DNA of 64,000 nucleotides from Torulaspora globosa (lineage: Eukaryota > Ascomycota > Saccharomycetes > Saccharomycetales > Saccharomycetaceae). The stretch spans positions 1,671,738-1,735,737 of the forward strand of contig NC_050727.1 of the NCBI RefSeq assembly GCF_014133895.1. The letters are read 5' to 3'. The position numbers were made by a program, and so were the translations under genes. Below are positions 1 through 12,695 of this stretch, piece after piece. Numbering within the stretch: position 1 is the first letter of the stretch; each line of letters begins with the position of its first letter. A model generated the notes under the pieces. The model was given only the letters and a program-made list of their open reading frames with translations. It did not search any database and was not told the origin of the DNA.

Positions 1-9
1 ACCCCCATA

Positions 10-2016
10 ATGCCCAGCCATTTGGACACTGCGGAACCGAGATCAAGAGGGAAGCAAGGGAACAGAGAACATACTGGAAGCTTTAACACTAATCCATTTC
101 GCCACGACCGAGATCGATCTGCTACGATTCGGAGTAATAATCCGTATTTTATCTATCAAGGCCTACCACCTCACGCGCTGTCATCTCAAGAACTAGATTA
201 CAGTTTTATTTCATCCTCGAGCAAGTTGGGCGAATATCTCGTGCCGACGACCCCGGGCACTGCGTCAACTGCTTCTACGGCACCTATCGTAAAGGATCAT
301 AGAAACCTCAGTAACTTGTCGTTAAACAAGATTAAAGAGAACGAAGAGGTAAACGAATTTTACTCCAGCGATGGATTCGCGGAAAGAAGGGGATCTAAGG
401 CTGGAAACTTTCTGGATCGCTTTGAAAGCCCGCTTTTGACCCCAGAAAACACTGAGCCCTTCCCTGCCATAGTAGTTGGATGCGATAACGATGGTGACGA
501 GGACGGCGGGGAGTTTGCCCTCACTCAGTCTGCTCTCAGTTCGCCTAGCAACGGGAATAATTACCAACGAGATATGGGTGTGAAAGGGGATTTAGGCCAG
601 ATAAAACCGATCCTTCGCAGAGCTGCCTCTGTGCCGGACGCACTGAAGGAGAACTCGCCAAATAAAACACCCTTAAAGCAAAGGGACGGTTCATCATCCT
701 CACCCTTTCCACCTGCTGGCCCACTTCCAGAAGTGGAAGAGCCAAAAAGATCAAAGCGATTAAGGAATAAGTCCTTCAGCAATAAATTCCGGGACATCAC
801 CGTCGGACCTCAATCATTCGAGAAAATACGATTGCTCGGCCAAGGCGATGTCGGGAAGGTGTATCTTGTGAAAGAGAAAAGAACTAACAGGCTTTATGCA
901 CTCAAAATTTTCAGCAAAGCGGAAATGATCAAGAGAAAGAAAATTAAACGAATACTTGCTGAGCAAGAGATTTTGGCTACAAGCAATCACCCTTTCATTG
1001 TGACATTGTACCACTCGTTCCAGTCCGAAGACTACTTGTATCTTTGTATGGAATACTGCATGGGAGGGGAGTTTTTCCGAGCGCTTCAAACCAGGAAGAC
1101 TAAATGCATCAGTGAGGACGATGCCCGTTTTTATGCCAGTGAAGTGACAGCTGCATTGGAATACCTGCATTTGATGGGTTTCATTTACAGGGACTTGAAA
1201 CCTGAAAACATTCTTCTGCATAAATCAGGACATATCATGTTATCGGATTTCGACTTATCTATTCAGGCTAAGGATGCGAAAGATCCTGTGGTTAAGGGTA
1301 CTGCTCAATCAACGATTTTGGATACCAGGATCTGCTCTGACGGCTTTAGAACTAATTCATTTGTTGGAACCGAGGAATATATTGCGCCGGAAGTGATAAG
1401 AGGCAATGGCCATACAGCAGCCGTTGATTGGTGGACTCTAGGTATTTTGACATATGAAATGCTGTTTGGCTTTACCCCATTCAAAGGAGATAACACTAAT
1501 GAAACATTTTGCAACATTCTGAAAAGCGAAGTGACATTTTCCAACAACAACGAAGTCTCGAGGGCTTGCAAAGACTTAATTAAAAAGCTGTTAACGAAGA
1601 ACGAGTCGAAGCGATTGGGTTCCAGAATGGGTGCAGCTGACATCAAGCGTCATCCTTTCTTTAAGAAAGTTCAGTGGTCGCTTTTAAGAAACCAGGAACC
1701 TCCATTGATTCCAGTTTTAACCGAGGATGGATATGATTTTACCAAGCTGTCCTCTAATAAAAACAAGCAGAGTTCGAAAAATGGTGTTCATTCTTCATTA
1801 GAGGAGCAGGAGCGCATAATGTTCGAAGAAAATGTAGAATATGATGACGAAGTGTCAGATGATGATCCCTTCCATGATTTCAATTCGATGAGTCTAATGA
1901 AGCAGGATAATAACTCCTTGATATACGGAAACAATAACTCGTATGGTAAGATCTCATATGCTCCAAACTCAAACAGGTCGAGAAGTAATAGTCATAAGGG
2001 GTTTTTCAAGAGATAG
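10..2016 (+). CDS. FPK1: Fpk1/Kin82-type AGC protein kinase
   Basis: Serine/threonine kinase of the AGC group. In S. cerevisiae Fpk1 and its paralogue Kin82 phosphorylate the aminophospholipid flippases Dnf1 and Dnf2 and so control plasma-membrane lipid asymmetry. The first ~265 residues are low-complexity and serine-rich. The kinase domain runs from about residue 270 to 555: glycine loop [10 protein letters not shown], the ALKIF lysine, catalytic YRDLKPEN, and an activation segment with SDFDLS (DFD instead of DFG, typical of this subfamily) and [11 protein letters not shown]. The tail is acidic and then serine-rich. The gene begins 10 bases into the window and no in-frame stop is visible upstream. 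At 668 aa it is shorter than Kin82 (about 720) and Fpk1 (about 890), so the true start may lie outside the window. The flippase subunit gene CDC50 lies 11 kb to the right. Confidence 0.9.
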   Translation: MPSHLDTAEPRSRGKQGNREHTGSFNTNPFRHDRDRSATIRSNNPYFIYQGLPPHALSSQELDYSFISSSSKLGEYLVPTTPGTASTASTAPIVKDHRNLSNLSLNKIKENEEVNEFYSSDGFAERRGSKAGNFLDRFESPLLTPENTEPFPAIVVGCDNDGDEDGGEFALTQSALSSPSNGNNYQRDMGVKGDLGQIKPILRRAASVPDALKENSPNKTPLKQRDGSSSSPFPPAGPLPEVEEPKRSKRLRNKSFSNKFRDITVGPQSFEKIRLLGQGDVGKVYLVKEKRTNRLYALKIFSKAEMIKRKKIKRILAEQEILATSNHPFIVTLYHSFQSEDYLYLCMEYCMGGEFFRALQTRKTKCISEDDARFYASEVTAALEYLHLMGFIYRDLKPENILLHKSGHIMLSDFDLSIQAKDAKDPVVKGTAQSTILDTRICSDGFRTNSFVGTEEYIAPEVIRGNGHTAAVDWWTLGILTYEMLFGFTPFKGDNTNETFCNILKSEVTFSNNNEVSRACKDLIKKLLTKNESKRLGSRMGAADIKRHPFFKKVQWSLLRNQEPPLIPVLTEDGYDFTKLSSNKNKQSSKNGVHSSLEEQERIMFEENVEYDDEVSDDDPFHDFNSMSLMKQDNNSLIYGNNNSYGKISYAPNSNRSRSNSHKGFFKR

Positions 2017-2279
2017 GTTACCTTTGATTATGCAGTGGGCTACGGTATTGGAAACTATTTATGAGAGTAAAAGTATTATGATTTATCTACATCTTCTGTT
2101 GACTCTCTTGTGCTCATGGTTTTCCTTTTTATAGGGCGGGTGCTTCGATGGGAATCGGATAGTGTCGAGCTGCTGGAGATGTCCTTTATCATGAGGCTTC
2201 AGGCGTTGATGAACTGTATATTCTTGATTGCATATCCGACTTGAAACTTCGCGATCTAAAAGTATGAAGATAATTGCAG
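2017..2279. other. Intergenic, convergent 3' ends
   Basis: Short region between the convergent stops of the kinase gene and MSH3. It is AT-rich and presumably carries both polyadenylation regions. No other feature is supported. Confidence 0.5.
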
Positions 2280-5276
2280 CTATTCGCGGTCAAACTCCTC
2301 TTGTTCAATCCACGACAGTAACTCAGTCACCTTTTGCACGCAAGATGATGTATGAGAACTTAAAATTTCTTTCATGTGTGACGCCCGTGACGTGTAGCGG
2401 GTTAAGCTGTACTCTTCCCTCAATCTTTCGGACACTTCAAACGCACTGTTGATAATGGTTGTATCAATATGAGCCAACTTAGCAACATTAAGTCCGAACG
2501 AGTTAGAGGTTGTACCTGGCCTCAATTTGTAGAGAAACACGACAGTAGGCCAATTCTCACCTGCTCGCTTTTCTTCGACGTAATCCATGTAAAAGTTGCT
2601 CAGCAGTGGAGATTGAGTTAAGCCCAACAGAGTATAATGAGTCGTAAAAAGCACTAATGGGCATTTTGGCTCAGCAAGAAAAAACTCCAAAATTGTATAT
2701 GCAATAGCTTTCCCGTCCTCCGTACCAGTTCCCCTACCGACCTCATCCAGTAAAATCAAAGAATCGCTGCTGCAATTGCGTATAATTTGGAGAATTTCTT
2801 GCATTTCGATCTTGAAGGTTGACTCCCCTCTTAGAATATTGTCGAAGGCGCCAATTCTCGTGAAGACATTGTCAAACAAGCCTAATTCTAAGAAATCAGC
2901 AGGCACAAAGGAGCCGATCTGTGCCAGGATAACTAATAGTGCTACCTTCCTCACATATGAGGATTTACCTCCCATGTTTGGGCCGGTCAAAATGAGTACC
3001 TTTCCATCCTTTTCTGACATATTGACATCATTTGGAACATACTGTACATCTAGGGACTCAATCACAGGGTTGCGGGCATTGATCGCTTTAATGTACTGTT
3101 TCTTATCAGTAAATTTTGGGCGAACATAATTTCCATTGCATGATGTTGCCGCCAGAGCAAGAAGCGAATCATAGATACCAATGTTGCTGATATAGTTTCT
3201 CAAGGCAGCATATTCCTCCACAATGCGAGACAAAAAGCTCTTATACTCGTTCTCTGCATCCCGAAGCAAAAGGTCTTTGTGATATTGCAATTTTTCCATT
3301 AGACGGATTATGTTGGGCGTGTGAAATCTACTAATCATCTTTGTGCAATTGACTTTTATCCAATCTGCCGGCAGGCCTTTCACTTGTGTGTTCCGGACCT
3401 CTATAAGGTAATCTGTTTCATCTTTGTAGTTAAGATGGGGCCTCTTAAGGATTGTTCTTATGCGGTTGAGCTCTTCCGCAAGTTCCTCTTGGACACTGTT
3501 AATCTCACGTTGTCTTTGAATGATCACTTCTGGGTGATCATAATTATTGAGATTGAAAAATTCAGTCGTCTGACGCTCGACATCTTTCTCCATCACCGCC
3601 GAAGCATTAATCATGGAGAAAAGTAAAGGCATCGTCATGCGATGAGAGTATTCCATCATCTCGCTTATTAGCCTGGTTAGCAACCTCGACTTTCGGTTTA
3701 TCCGTCCGCCATCAATAGATATCCGACTCTTCAAATCGTTTGAGTGCATCTCGAAATGTGACCCTAGTTTTGATATCTGTTTTAGAAAGAAATAAACCTC
3801 ATTTCTGGACGTGTTCCCATAGGCAATTCGGTTCAAAGTGCGCTGCAAATCTGAAGTACTTTTCAGTATTTGATTAAGCGCTTCAAAAAAGACGGTGCTG
3901 ACTTCTTCCTTTAAACATTCAATTGCATCTAGTCGATCTTCTATATCAGCTCGACACAAAAGAGGTCTAAGAACCCACTCCTTGAGAATTCGTGATCCGA
4001 AAGAGGTCCTCGTGTGGTCCAGCAACCAGAAAAGCGAACCTTTACCACCATCATTCGAAACAATGTCGAGGCTTTCAAGGGTGTTGGAGCTGAGAAGCAT
4101 ATAGGTCGCGGCAGCGAAAGGTTTGAAAGACGAGGGGATTAGCAGAAGCTTCTCATTGCTATACTCTTTCAAATATTCGTACAGCAGGTTGTAGAGTTTG
4201 GAATATTCAGTTGAGAGCTGAGCTTCCTTCAAGCGCTCGTTCACATCTTCAGATTCAAGTGGCAACCCCCTCAAGTGGAAAGAACAGTCTCTTCCGGATA
4301 AGAGTCTTTCGACTTTGGTCGGCAATTTCTCGTAATAAACCACTTCTTTGGGTTCCAGATATCTTGCCCGTATGTCAAGCTGCTCCGTGGAGAGCTCTGA
4401 ATCTTCGAACTCATCATATACTATATCACCAGTATTCAGGGCAATCGATAGAAGACGAACTTTCATTCTTCGACGACCGCATTCAACTATGTGGAGGCCC
4501 CATATGCTGCAGGTGTCGCCGAGTACTCTTCGAGAGTCCGAAGAGAATGTATTGTTAATTCCATAAGTTGCTTTCGTAAAGACATTAGTCACTTGACGCA
4601 CAAACACGTTGCTCTTGTTAGAATCCTTCGAAAACTTCTTGATTGCACTGGTCTCTGATTGCTCAACCACGCCAACCTTTAAGTCATGTCGAACAAGCCT
4701 TTCGAGATGAACGTGAAGACGGTTGTCCGGAAAAGAGCAATACGCAAACTGCTTATGCTCGGAATCTTGCGGATTGGAGCCATCGAAGGTGAGTTTGCCC
4801 TCTATCAGCTTGATCTGCAGAATGCTGCTGGCAATAACAGCGTCCTGTGCAAAGCATTTGTACTTATATCCCACTCTAACCACCAGGAGCTTGTCATGGT
4901 TAGCGTCTTTCAGCTCTTTCACTTGCTGGTCTAGTGGTGTCAGCCTGTCAAGTTTCATTCTGCTACCATCTTTGCCCCTGGCTCCTCTGGGACCTAAGCT
5001 ATCGCCTGAAAGGTCTTGCTTTCTGCGCTTTGCAGTGCTCATCCCAGACCACTTTTCGACATCTGGGAATCTTTTACCGACGGCAGTGGCTTCTAAGCCA
5101 AGATCACTCTTCTCGGTGCTATCAACTGATGAATCTTCCAGGTCTACCACATCTACATTCTGGCTTTTCTCTCTAGAACTGGAGCAGCTGGCAATTGGTA
5201 AACTAACAACCCTCTTGTCCCTTTTAGAGCGGTCCGCTGGCTTAAAAAACCTGCTTATCGTTGGTTGGCCGGCCAT
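2280..5276 (-). CDS. MSH3: DNA mismatch repair protein Msh3 (MutS family)
   Basis: With Msh2 this protein forms MutSbeta, which recognises insertion/deletion loops in nuclear DNA. The first residues contain a PCNA-interacting motif (QPTISRFF), as in yeast Msh3 and Msh6, followed by a disordered basic/acidic linker of about 120 residues. The mismatch-binding and connector domains come next, then the lever/clamp helices, and a C-terminal ATPase with Walker A GPNMGGKSS near residue 765 and Walker B-region residues LILLDEVGRGT. At 998 aa it is close to the usual length. The start is fixed by the PIP box directly after the ATG. It is divergent from CDC39, as in the S. cerevisiae YCR092C-YCR093W pair. 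Confidence 0.97.
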   Translation of the reverse strand: MAGQPTISRFFKPADRSKRDKRVVSLPIASCSSSREKSQNVDVVDLEDSSVDSTEKSDLGLEATAVGKRFPDVEKWSGMSTAKRRKQDLSGDSLGPRGARGKDGSRMKLDRLTPLDQQVKELKDANHDKLLVVRVGYKYKCFAQDAVIASSILQIKLIEGKLTFDGSNPQDSEHKQFAYCSFPDNRLHVHLERLVRHDLKVGVVEQSETSAIKKFSKDSNKSNVFVRQVTNVFTKATYGINNTFSSDSRRVLGDTCSIWGLHIVECGRRRMKVRLLSIALNTGDIVYDEFEDSELSTEQLDIRARYLEPKEVVYYEKLPTKVERLLSGRDCSFHLRGLPLESEDVNERLKEAQLSTEYSKLYNLLYEYLKEYSNEKLLLIPSSFKPFAAATYMLLSSNTLESLDIVSNDGGKGSLFWLLDHTRTSFGSRILKEWVLRPLLCRADIEDRLDAIECLKEEVSTVFFEALNQILKSTSDLQRTLNRIAYGNTSRNEVYFFLKQISKLGSHFEMHSNDLKSRISIDGGRINRKSRLLTRLISEMMEYSHRMTMPLLFSMINASAVMEKDVERQTTEFFNLNNYDHPEVIIQRQREINSVQEELAEELNRIRTILKRPHLNYKDETDYLIEVRNTQVKGLPADWIKVNCTKMISRFHTPNIIRLMEKLQYHKDLLLRDAENEYKSFLSRIVEEYAALRNYISNIGIYDSLLALAATSCNGNYVRPKFTDKKQYIKAINARNPVIESLDVQYVPNDVNMSEKDGKVLILTGPNMGGKSSYVRKVALLVILAQIGSFVPADFLELGLFDNVFTRIGAFDNILRGESTFKIEMQEILQIIRNCSSDSLILLDEVGRGTGTEDGKAIAYTILEFFLAEPKCPLVLFTTHYTLLGLTQSPLLSNFYMDYVEEKRAGENWPTVVFLYKLRPGTTSNSFGLNVAKLAHIDTTIINSAFEVSERLREEYSLTRYTSRASHMKEILSSHTSSCVQKVTELLSWIEQEEFDRE

Positions 5277-5978
5277 ATGGCTCCCAAAATCTGGCTCAGA
5301 GAGTCTGATATTCCCGAAAGATACTGGACGACCTTCTTGACAGCGTCAAATAGCATCAGTCAAACTGCCAATTTATCGTTTATGTCTTGAAAGATGAATT
5401 TCACGCTAGCTCGAAAGAGCAGCTGAACAAGCACACATCACAGGAAAAGGTACAAGAATGCGCTACCCTGCGGGTCGGCAGAGAGGCTGAAGACCGCGAC
5501 GGCTCTACTCCCGTCGCTTGCAGTAATCAGGTCTCTGATTCTGCGATTTTTTCTTGAGACCTAAGAACATAAAGCAATTGGTCTCCACTAGCTCGCAGCG
5601 AACTATATATCTTCGAGAACATAATGGTCTCAATAAAATGGATAAATACAGGCAGCAACTAGCGGTCTCCTGTTGACAACAGCCAGATTGCGTCTGTATT
5701 TACTGTCGCTGTCCTGGAAGCGGATAACTCTGGACGACTAGTAAAATTTTTGGAGGGTGTAGGGAAGGCAGGTGGCCAACACATAATCAAGAGTTGACCT
5801 TCTAAGACGTTGAAGGGAGAGGATAAAGTGAAAGAAAGCCGCTGTCAAGGATCCTTTACGTTGTCCAGCTGCTGGTATGTTTATTGTTGTCGAGTAGCTA
5901 AGTAATTTTCCGCGAAGTTTCATTATCATTTGAATTTGATTATACTAACTCGATTTGACCTTGTAGAGACTCCATTAC
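5277..5978. promoter_or_regulatory. Divergent promoter region MSH3 / CDC39
   Basis: About 700 bp shared upstream region of two divergent genes. Short open frames here are not credible. I did not find a clear MCB, Reb1 or PAC element, so the assignment as promoter rests on position only. Confidence 0.5.
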
Positions 5979-8900
5979 ATGCAAGCAGCAAGAACAGAAT
6001 CATCTAGCGAAAGGAAGCAGGAAAAAGAGGCCGTTCAGATCGTCATTTCACAGATTAGTTTATTGCTTACCGCGCTCACGGAGGACAAATACCAGGAAAT
6101 CAGTAAGAAGATCGGTTTTCTACTCGATAAGTCTCCATTTGCCGTTTATATCAAGTACTGGAGGAAGTTGCTAGTGCTTTGCTCACGAGATATTAAGCAG
6201 GAACATTTTTTAACACCACAGAAAAACCTATTCCACAGGTTACTCTTGGAGCTTTTCGAACAGCTGCCTGAGAAGGATTCAGAAACAAGAGAAGTTCTTA
6301 ATCAGGAAATCTTCAACAACATTGCATTTTTAGACCAGTGTGGACTGACAGTAGAGCATATAACCGCACTTTTCAGAGAAAGAACTGACATTTTAGAGCA
6401 GCTAAACCCTCAGATCACATTAGATAAGCTCCGCTCTTTGAAAGAAATCAGGATGAATAACAGCAAATATCTGCAGAATTTTCTTTTGCAGTCTTCGCCG
6501 GACACTTTGGGGTCTAATTTAACAGACTTACTTCAGTCTTTGGAGGGCGAGAGCTTAAACGACATGGTAGCGCTCATGTTATCAGAGATATTGTCGCCTG
6601 GTTCTCAAAGAATACAAGCAAACCTCCACGAGAGTTGGTTCACACCAAATGGGATAGCTGATGCAACCGCGCGAGGTCAGTCTGTTAATAAATCTTTTGA
6701 TAGGTTAGCGGGGAATGCTATAAACTGGAATCGGGTCTTCAATCTAATGTCCACCAAGTATTTTCTAACAACCATAATAAAGCCCACAATAGCTTCCCTC
6801 AGCTGCTTACTTGCATGCCTAGAAAAGGGCCCTCTTATAGATCAATTCTTCGAATGTGATTGGGATTTGAATTTCAAGCTAGAACTGGCATTCATTTTAC
6901 ACAAGTGGGCCACGGAGCAGGGTTGTTTCGATATTTTAGCCGTGGAAGGTACTAAGAAAGTAACGGATCAGATACCTAACACGAAAAACTCATTATTATT
7001 CCTAACATCCATTGCTTCGCTAGATTTGGAACTATTCCTGCTGAGGGATGAATTAGCTAATAACTCTATGCTTCCCTATTACCAGGAATGTTTCTTCGAG
7101 GACTTTAGCAAAGTTCCTGAGTTGTTAGCCTTCGCCTTAATTACTAACATGAAGCATTTCCATTTGTTGGTCGAAAGAAGAACAATAATTAACGAAATAA
7201 TGGTGACTTTGCTGGTACAGATCGCTGAAAGATCCCTTGACTACCTAGGCCCCGTCGTGAGAGCTCTACCAGAGAACGCGCGGATCGTGGAAGCTGCGAG
7301 AATTATGATAAGCAAAGAGAATTTACCGATTGCAGAGCTTGTGAAAATTTTGGCCGCAGAGGATAAGCTGGATAACTTGATAGAGGAGTTGTCCTTTGGA
7401 GAAGCTCTGAAAATCATACCTTGTGCCAGAAAAGCGGGATGGCTAGGTTTTGAAAATTTTATGCAGAAAAAGCTCAATAGCAGCAATGCGTCACTAGTAG
7501 TGGACATGCTAGAAACGCAAGCCAAGATGAGCGAAGTAGCAACACCGTTTGATGCTTCCCAAAGATTAGATTTGTCTGGTCTTCATCTACTCATCACAAT
7601 GCTCACTAAATGTTCTTTGAACGATAGTGATCTAGAGCGCTTTGAATCAGTACAATTCTCTTTGATTATCGCTCGGCCGCGCCTGATCAACTTTGGTTTC
7701 GGTCACGATCAAGCAATTCTAAGCAATGGAGATGAAGCCCCAATATCTCCTGATGTAGAGAAGGAGATGCAGAATTATTTGCAAAAAATGTACAGTGGCG
7801 AATTGGCAATTAAAGATATTATTGATATCTTGAGGAAGCTAAGAGACAGTCAGAACAGCAGGGACCAAGATGTCTTTGCCTGTATGACTCATGCTGTCAT
7901 TGCAGAATCGAGCTTTTTTAGGGATTATCCTCTTGATGCCCTCGCTACCACATCTGTTCTTTTTGGTTCAATGATCTTATTTCAGCTGCTGCGGGGGTTT
8001 GTGTTGGATGTTGCATTTAGAATTATCTTGGATTTTGCGAAAGAGGGCCCTGAATCTAAGATGTTTAAATTCGCTGTTCAAGCAATTTATGCATTCAAGT
8101 TTAGGCTGGCAGATTATCCAAATTATTGCAGGGATCTACTCGAAAAAGTTCCTGGTTTACAGTCTCAGCCTCAAGTTTATCAATCTGTCGTAGATGCAGC
8201 GTTGGCTGGAGAAAAGTTACAGGCCAGTGGTCAAGAAAGTAACAGAAGTGCAGCAGAAACAATTCCATTGAAGTATTTCACTTTAGAAGAGCCACCTGCG
8301 CATGTGCTGCAAGAAAACCCTCCTAAGGAAATCACGGAAAAGGTTTTATTCGTTGTCAATAATATCACGATGGATAATTTCGAAACAAAGATATCGGACT
8401 TGAAATCGGTTTTATCTCCAAACTATTTCTCCTGGTTTTCAAACTATCTCGTGAACCAAAGGGCGAAAACAGAACCAAACTACCATAAGCTCTATAGCAG
8501 GATCCTGTTATCTTTGAATTCCGAACTACTGCATGAGTTCATGGTAGCTGTAACATGCAAACAGCTGCATTCTTTCCTTTCAACTAAGGATACACAACTT
8601 ATAGATAAGAATCATTTGAAAAACATGTCAATGTGGCTCGGCTGTATCACCCTGGCGGTAAATAGGCCCATCAGACATCGAACTATTGCTTTCAGAGAGC
8701 TGCTTTTGGACGCCTATCATGAAAAGCGATTGAACATCGTTGTACCCTTTGTTGCAAAAGTACTGCAGAATGCAGCGGACTCTAGGATATTCAGACCGCC
8801 AAACCCGTGGACCTTGGGTATCGTGAAAATACTTCTCGAGCTAAATAACAAGGCGAATTGGAAACTTAGCCTAACTTTTGAGGTTGAAGTGCTGATGAAA

Positions 8901-9902
8901 TCACTCGGCCTAGATCCTAAAGACGTTTCTCCATCCAATCTAATAAACGTGAATAATATTGCAGATGAATTAGCTGGTAACTTGAATAATCTGACTGTTG
9001 AACAAAGGAATTCTGAGCAGCAAAGGCAAATGGCTACTATGCAGCAATACCAACAGCAGTTGTTACTTTCCCAGCAAAGGCAACGAAGAGTTATTTCTGG
9101 TGGAGTACTTCCTCCTTCGGAACACGCGCCTGTGGGACTTGAAAACGTCACTGCTGGCGATAGCAATTTCAGCAATATCAATGGTTCAACGATCTTCGCT
9201 ACTCACCCAGATCTGACGCGAGTTTTTCAAATGGCTATGGCGAAGTCTGTTCGTGAAGTGCTTTTGCCAGCTGTAGATAAAGCGTCAAGCATCGCTGTTG
9301 TGACGACGATGAAGATAGTCCTCAAGGATTTTGCAACGGAAGCGGATGAAATGAAACTTCAGGCTGCTGCGGTAGGAATGGTTAGACATCTATCTCAAAG
9401 TCTAGCCCGCACGACTGCAATCGAGCCATTAAAGGATGTCATTAGATCAACAACTCAATCTTTGGCCCCTAATCTGATGAACATGCAGAATTCTTTTGTG
9501 GAGGAATTGAATACCGCTATGAACGATAACCTGGGTATTGCCTTGGCCATAATCGAGAAGGCGGCAATGGACAAAGCTACTCAAGATGTAAGTGAACAGT
9601 TACTGCAGCCAATGGCAATTCGTCGCTACCATAAGGAGAGAAGAGCAGGCCAACCGTTTTTGACCCAAAATACGAATCCATATTCGCTGACGTTACCAGA
9701 ACCGTTAGGTCTCAAAAGCTCAGGCGTTACTCCCCAGCAATTCAGTATCTATGAAAAGCAAGGAGAATATGCATCGACTTTTGAAAGCACACCAGGCGTC
9801 AATGTCCCCATTCAAAGCCAAGCGACTCGCCAACAGATTTTACTTCAGCAGCAACAGATGCGTACTCAACAGCAACAACAACAGCAGCAGCAACAACAGC
9901 AG

Positions 9903-9940
<38 letters not shown>

Positions 9941-12299
9941 ACAGCAACAACAGCAACAACATCCTCCCCAGCCGGTTCAAGCTAAACTCCTACCAGGTCA
10001 GAACCAAATTCCAATTCAAAATCCACAGGCCATGGGAATCCAAAGCGAGCTAGAGCAGAACCATCGAGTTCTAGTTCATTTGATGGACGGTTTAGTTGTA
10101 CAGATCAAGGAGAATGCCGACAAGAAAAGTATGAAGGATCTGGGAGAACAGAACTCAATTAAGGCCATCATATTCCAGATTCTTACCTTCATAGCTCGAA
10201 GTTCTCAAAAGGATCAATTGGCGTTGAAAGTATCGCAAGCGGTTGTCAACAGTTTATTTGCAACTAGTGAAAGCCCATTGTGCAGAGAGGTTTTATCCAT
10301 GCTATTGGAGAAACTATGCTCGCTTTCGATCGTAGCGAGAAAGGACGTTGTGTGGTGGCTGGTTTATGCTCTGGATAGCCGAAAATTTAACGTTTCTGTT
10401 ATTCGATCGTTGCTTGACGTCAAATTGATTGATGCCAATGAATTGGATAATGTTCTTGTGACTACAATGGAGAACAAAATGGAAAATTCTGTGAATTTTG
10501 CGATGGAGTTGATACGAGGTACCGTCATGTCGACATCTCCAATTTTGATGCGAATGGATTTTATCCACACTCTGGCATACTTAGGTACGCTTGAGGACGC
10601 TAGCGTCAAGTCATTTATGACAGAGTATGAAACTCGAGTGATATTACCGGTTGAAGTAGGAACCAAGGTTTCGAACAGGGAAAAGTACTTTTTGGTTTTC
10701 ACTGAGTGGGTAAAGCTTCTACAGAGAGTTGAATGCAATGATATCGCTACATTTGTTTTCATTAAACAAATGAAACAAAAAGGTGTAATTTCCAACACGG
10801 ATAATCTGATCGGCTTTATCACTGCTGCATTAGAGCTCTCTGTTTTGTCATTCAAGGAAAGTGACCCCACTGGCGAGGTGTTTACTGCCATTGACGCTTT
10901 AGCAAAGATAATCACTAAACTACTTGTGGTGCAAGATTTCGAGGATGTGTCTCGAGCGGACTATTTGAATATCATCTTCTCCGTCATCGCGCTTGTGTTC
11001 TCCAAAGACCACGAGCAAGAAAATGCGACTTTCAACGAAAGACCGCATTTCAGATTACTTTCGAACCTTTTGTATGAATGGGAAACTCTCAGAGGCCATA
11101 AATTCGTCAAGGTCCGCAACGTTCAAGCACGTAAGGAATTGCTGGACTTTGATGCCCATTTTTACAACATTTTCTCAACATACTTACAATCAGTTCAACC
11201 AATTGCCTTCCCCGGCTTCTCTTTTGCATGGGTCACGCTCATATCGCACAGAATGTTCTTACCAACAATGTTAAGGCTGCCAAACAAGGGTGGTTGGAAA
11301 AACCTGATGCTACTGCTAATCGACCTTCTGAAGTTCCTGGATAAATACACGGACAAGAATGAAGTGTCTAATGCCATTTCCGTGGTCTACAAAGGCGCTC
11401 TTCGCGTCTTCCTAGGAATTTCCAATGACATGCCTGAATTTCTAATCGAAAACCACTTGGAGTTGATGAATAATCTTCCTCCCACTTACCTGCAGCTGAA
11501 GAATGTGATCCTATCGGCAATACCCAAAAAGATGATGCTACCAAATCCGTATAGCTCATCATTATCCTTGGATGAGGTTAACGAATGTAAGCAGCCTCCT
11601 AAGGTCTTTTACGATCCAATCTCCGAATCCAGTACATTGAGGAAGCCTGTGGATAACTACCTCCGTATTCCTTCAAACTCCCTGCTGAAAAGCATTCTGG
11701 CTGCTACTCAGAGAACAGAATACGATATGAAGAATGGGCTCGGCTATACGTACCTCTCTGTTGACGTGAAAACGGTTCGCGCCATTGTGCTTCATGTCGG
11801 CATCGAAGCAGGCCAGGAATGTCAAACGGTATCATTCAATGCTGTTTTCAACACCAAGTCTGCTTACTATACGCTTCTATTCAATTTAGTACAGGAAGGA
11901 TCTGTCGAGCTCAAGTATCACATCATACAGGCAATGGTCGAGCAACTCAGATACCCCAATGTTCACACGTCCTGGTTCATTTTTGCATTGAGAAAGATGT
12001 TTGTTTCCGAGCAGTGGGATGATCAGCTAGTCGAGGTCCAAGAGCTCATCCTGCGCAATCTGCTCGAAAGAATCGTCGTCAACAGACCTCATACCTGGGG
12101 TATATCTGTAATGTTTACGCAGCTGATCAAGAGTCCCGAAGTGAACCTAGTTGAATTGGAATTCGTGAAGAATATACCCGAGATAGCCACCCTTTTGGAA
12201 CCTCTTTACAGATACATTTCGCCCAGCACGCAGACAGACAACCGGAACGAGGAGAAATTATCTACTGCTACTGCAAATGCGGTGGATGCTAAAGTATGA
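5979..12299 (+). CDS. CDC39: Not1/Cdc39, scaffold of the CCR4-NOT complex
   Basis: Essential scaffold of CCR4-NOT, which deadenylates mRNA, represses transcription and couples translation to decay. The protein is 2106 aa, nearly the same as S. cerevisiae Not1 (2108). The N-terminal HEAT repeats, the MIF4G-like region that docks Pop2 (around residues 740-1000), the CAF40-binding and connector regions and the C-terminal Not1 domain (about 1550-2080, with the segment GFSFAWVTLISHRM) follow in the family order. A pure glutamine run lies at residues 1297-1327, in the linker before the C-terminal half. POP2, its direct partner, is encoded 8 kb to the right. The ATG at 5979 begins a frame that aligns with the family N-terminus. 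Confidence 0.98.
9867..9959 (+). repeat. CAG/CAA trinucleotide tract (polyglutamine in Cdc39)
   Basis: A run of 31 uninterrupted glutamine codons mixing CAA and CAG, followed by His-Pro-Pro. The codon mixture should slow replication slippage. It lies in a predicted disordered linker of Not1, which is also Q-rich in S. cerevisiae but with shorter pure runs. Confidence 0.95.
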
Positions 12300-12695
12300 G
12301 CACCATGCAACGCCCTCTCATAACGAAATTGTATAATAAGTATTCGCATTGTGACGACACCCGAGTGACAGGCAGCAAGCAGGCGGCCACTCTGCTTAGC
12401 ACCAATATAGACTGAATGTCATATATCACAGCAATGCTGCCGTCGGTCTTCAAGAAGCATACATCATTCTAGCACTACTAAGAGATCCCATCTACGGTTC
12501 GAACCGCGGACTACGATGGTTCATTGGCGTTTTATCTTGCGTTTATAGGAGGCTTTCCATTTCTTGGCTTGTGAAGTACCTGGTTAAGGTCTGAGCGCGG
12601 ACGCCGGCACAGCCAGTACAGAACAGAAATATCAAGGTAAGGAAGGTCCCAAGGTTACGAGATTCAAATACCAGCAAGTCGTTGAATCAGAGCTC
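12300..12695. other. Intergenic CDC39-CDC50
   Basis: About 400 bp holding the CDC39 3' end and the CDC50 promoter. A GGTTCGAACCG string near 12495 looks like a tRNA B box, but the flanking arms do not pair. Nothing else is seen. Confidence 0.5.

Noticed and set aside
4723..5340. 205-codon plus-strand open frame opposite MSH3
   Set aside because: A shadow of the MSH3 N-terminal coding region, with no independent protein features.
8717..9181. 154-codon minus-strand open frame inside CDC39
   Set aside because: An antisense shadow over conserved Not1 sequence.
10364..10915. 183-codon minus-strand open frame inside CDC39
   Set aside because: An antisense shadow of a strongly conserved coding region.
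12494..12506. tRNA B-box-like GGTTCGAACCG between CDC39 and CDC50
   Set aside because: The flanking bases do not form a T stem, and no A box or acceptor stem is present upstream.
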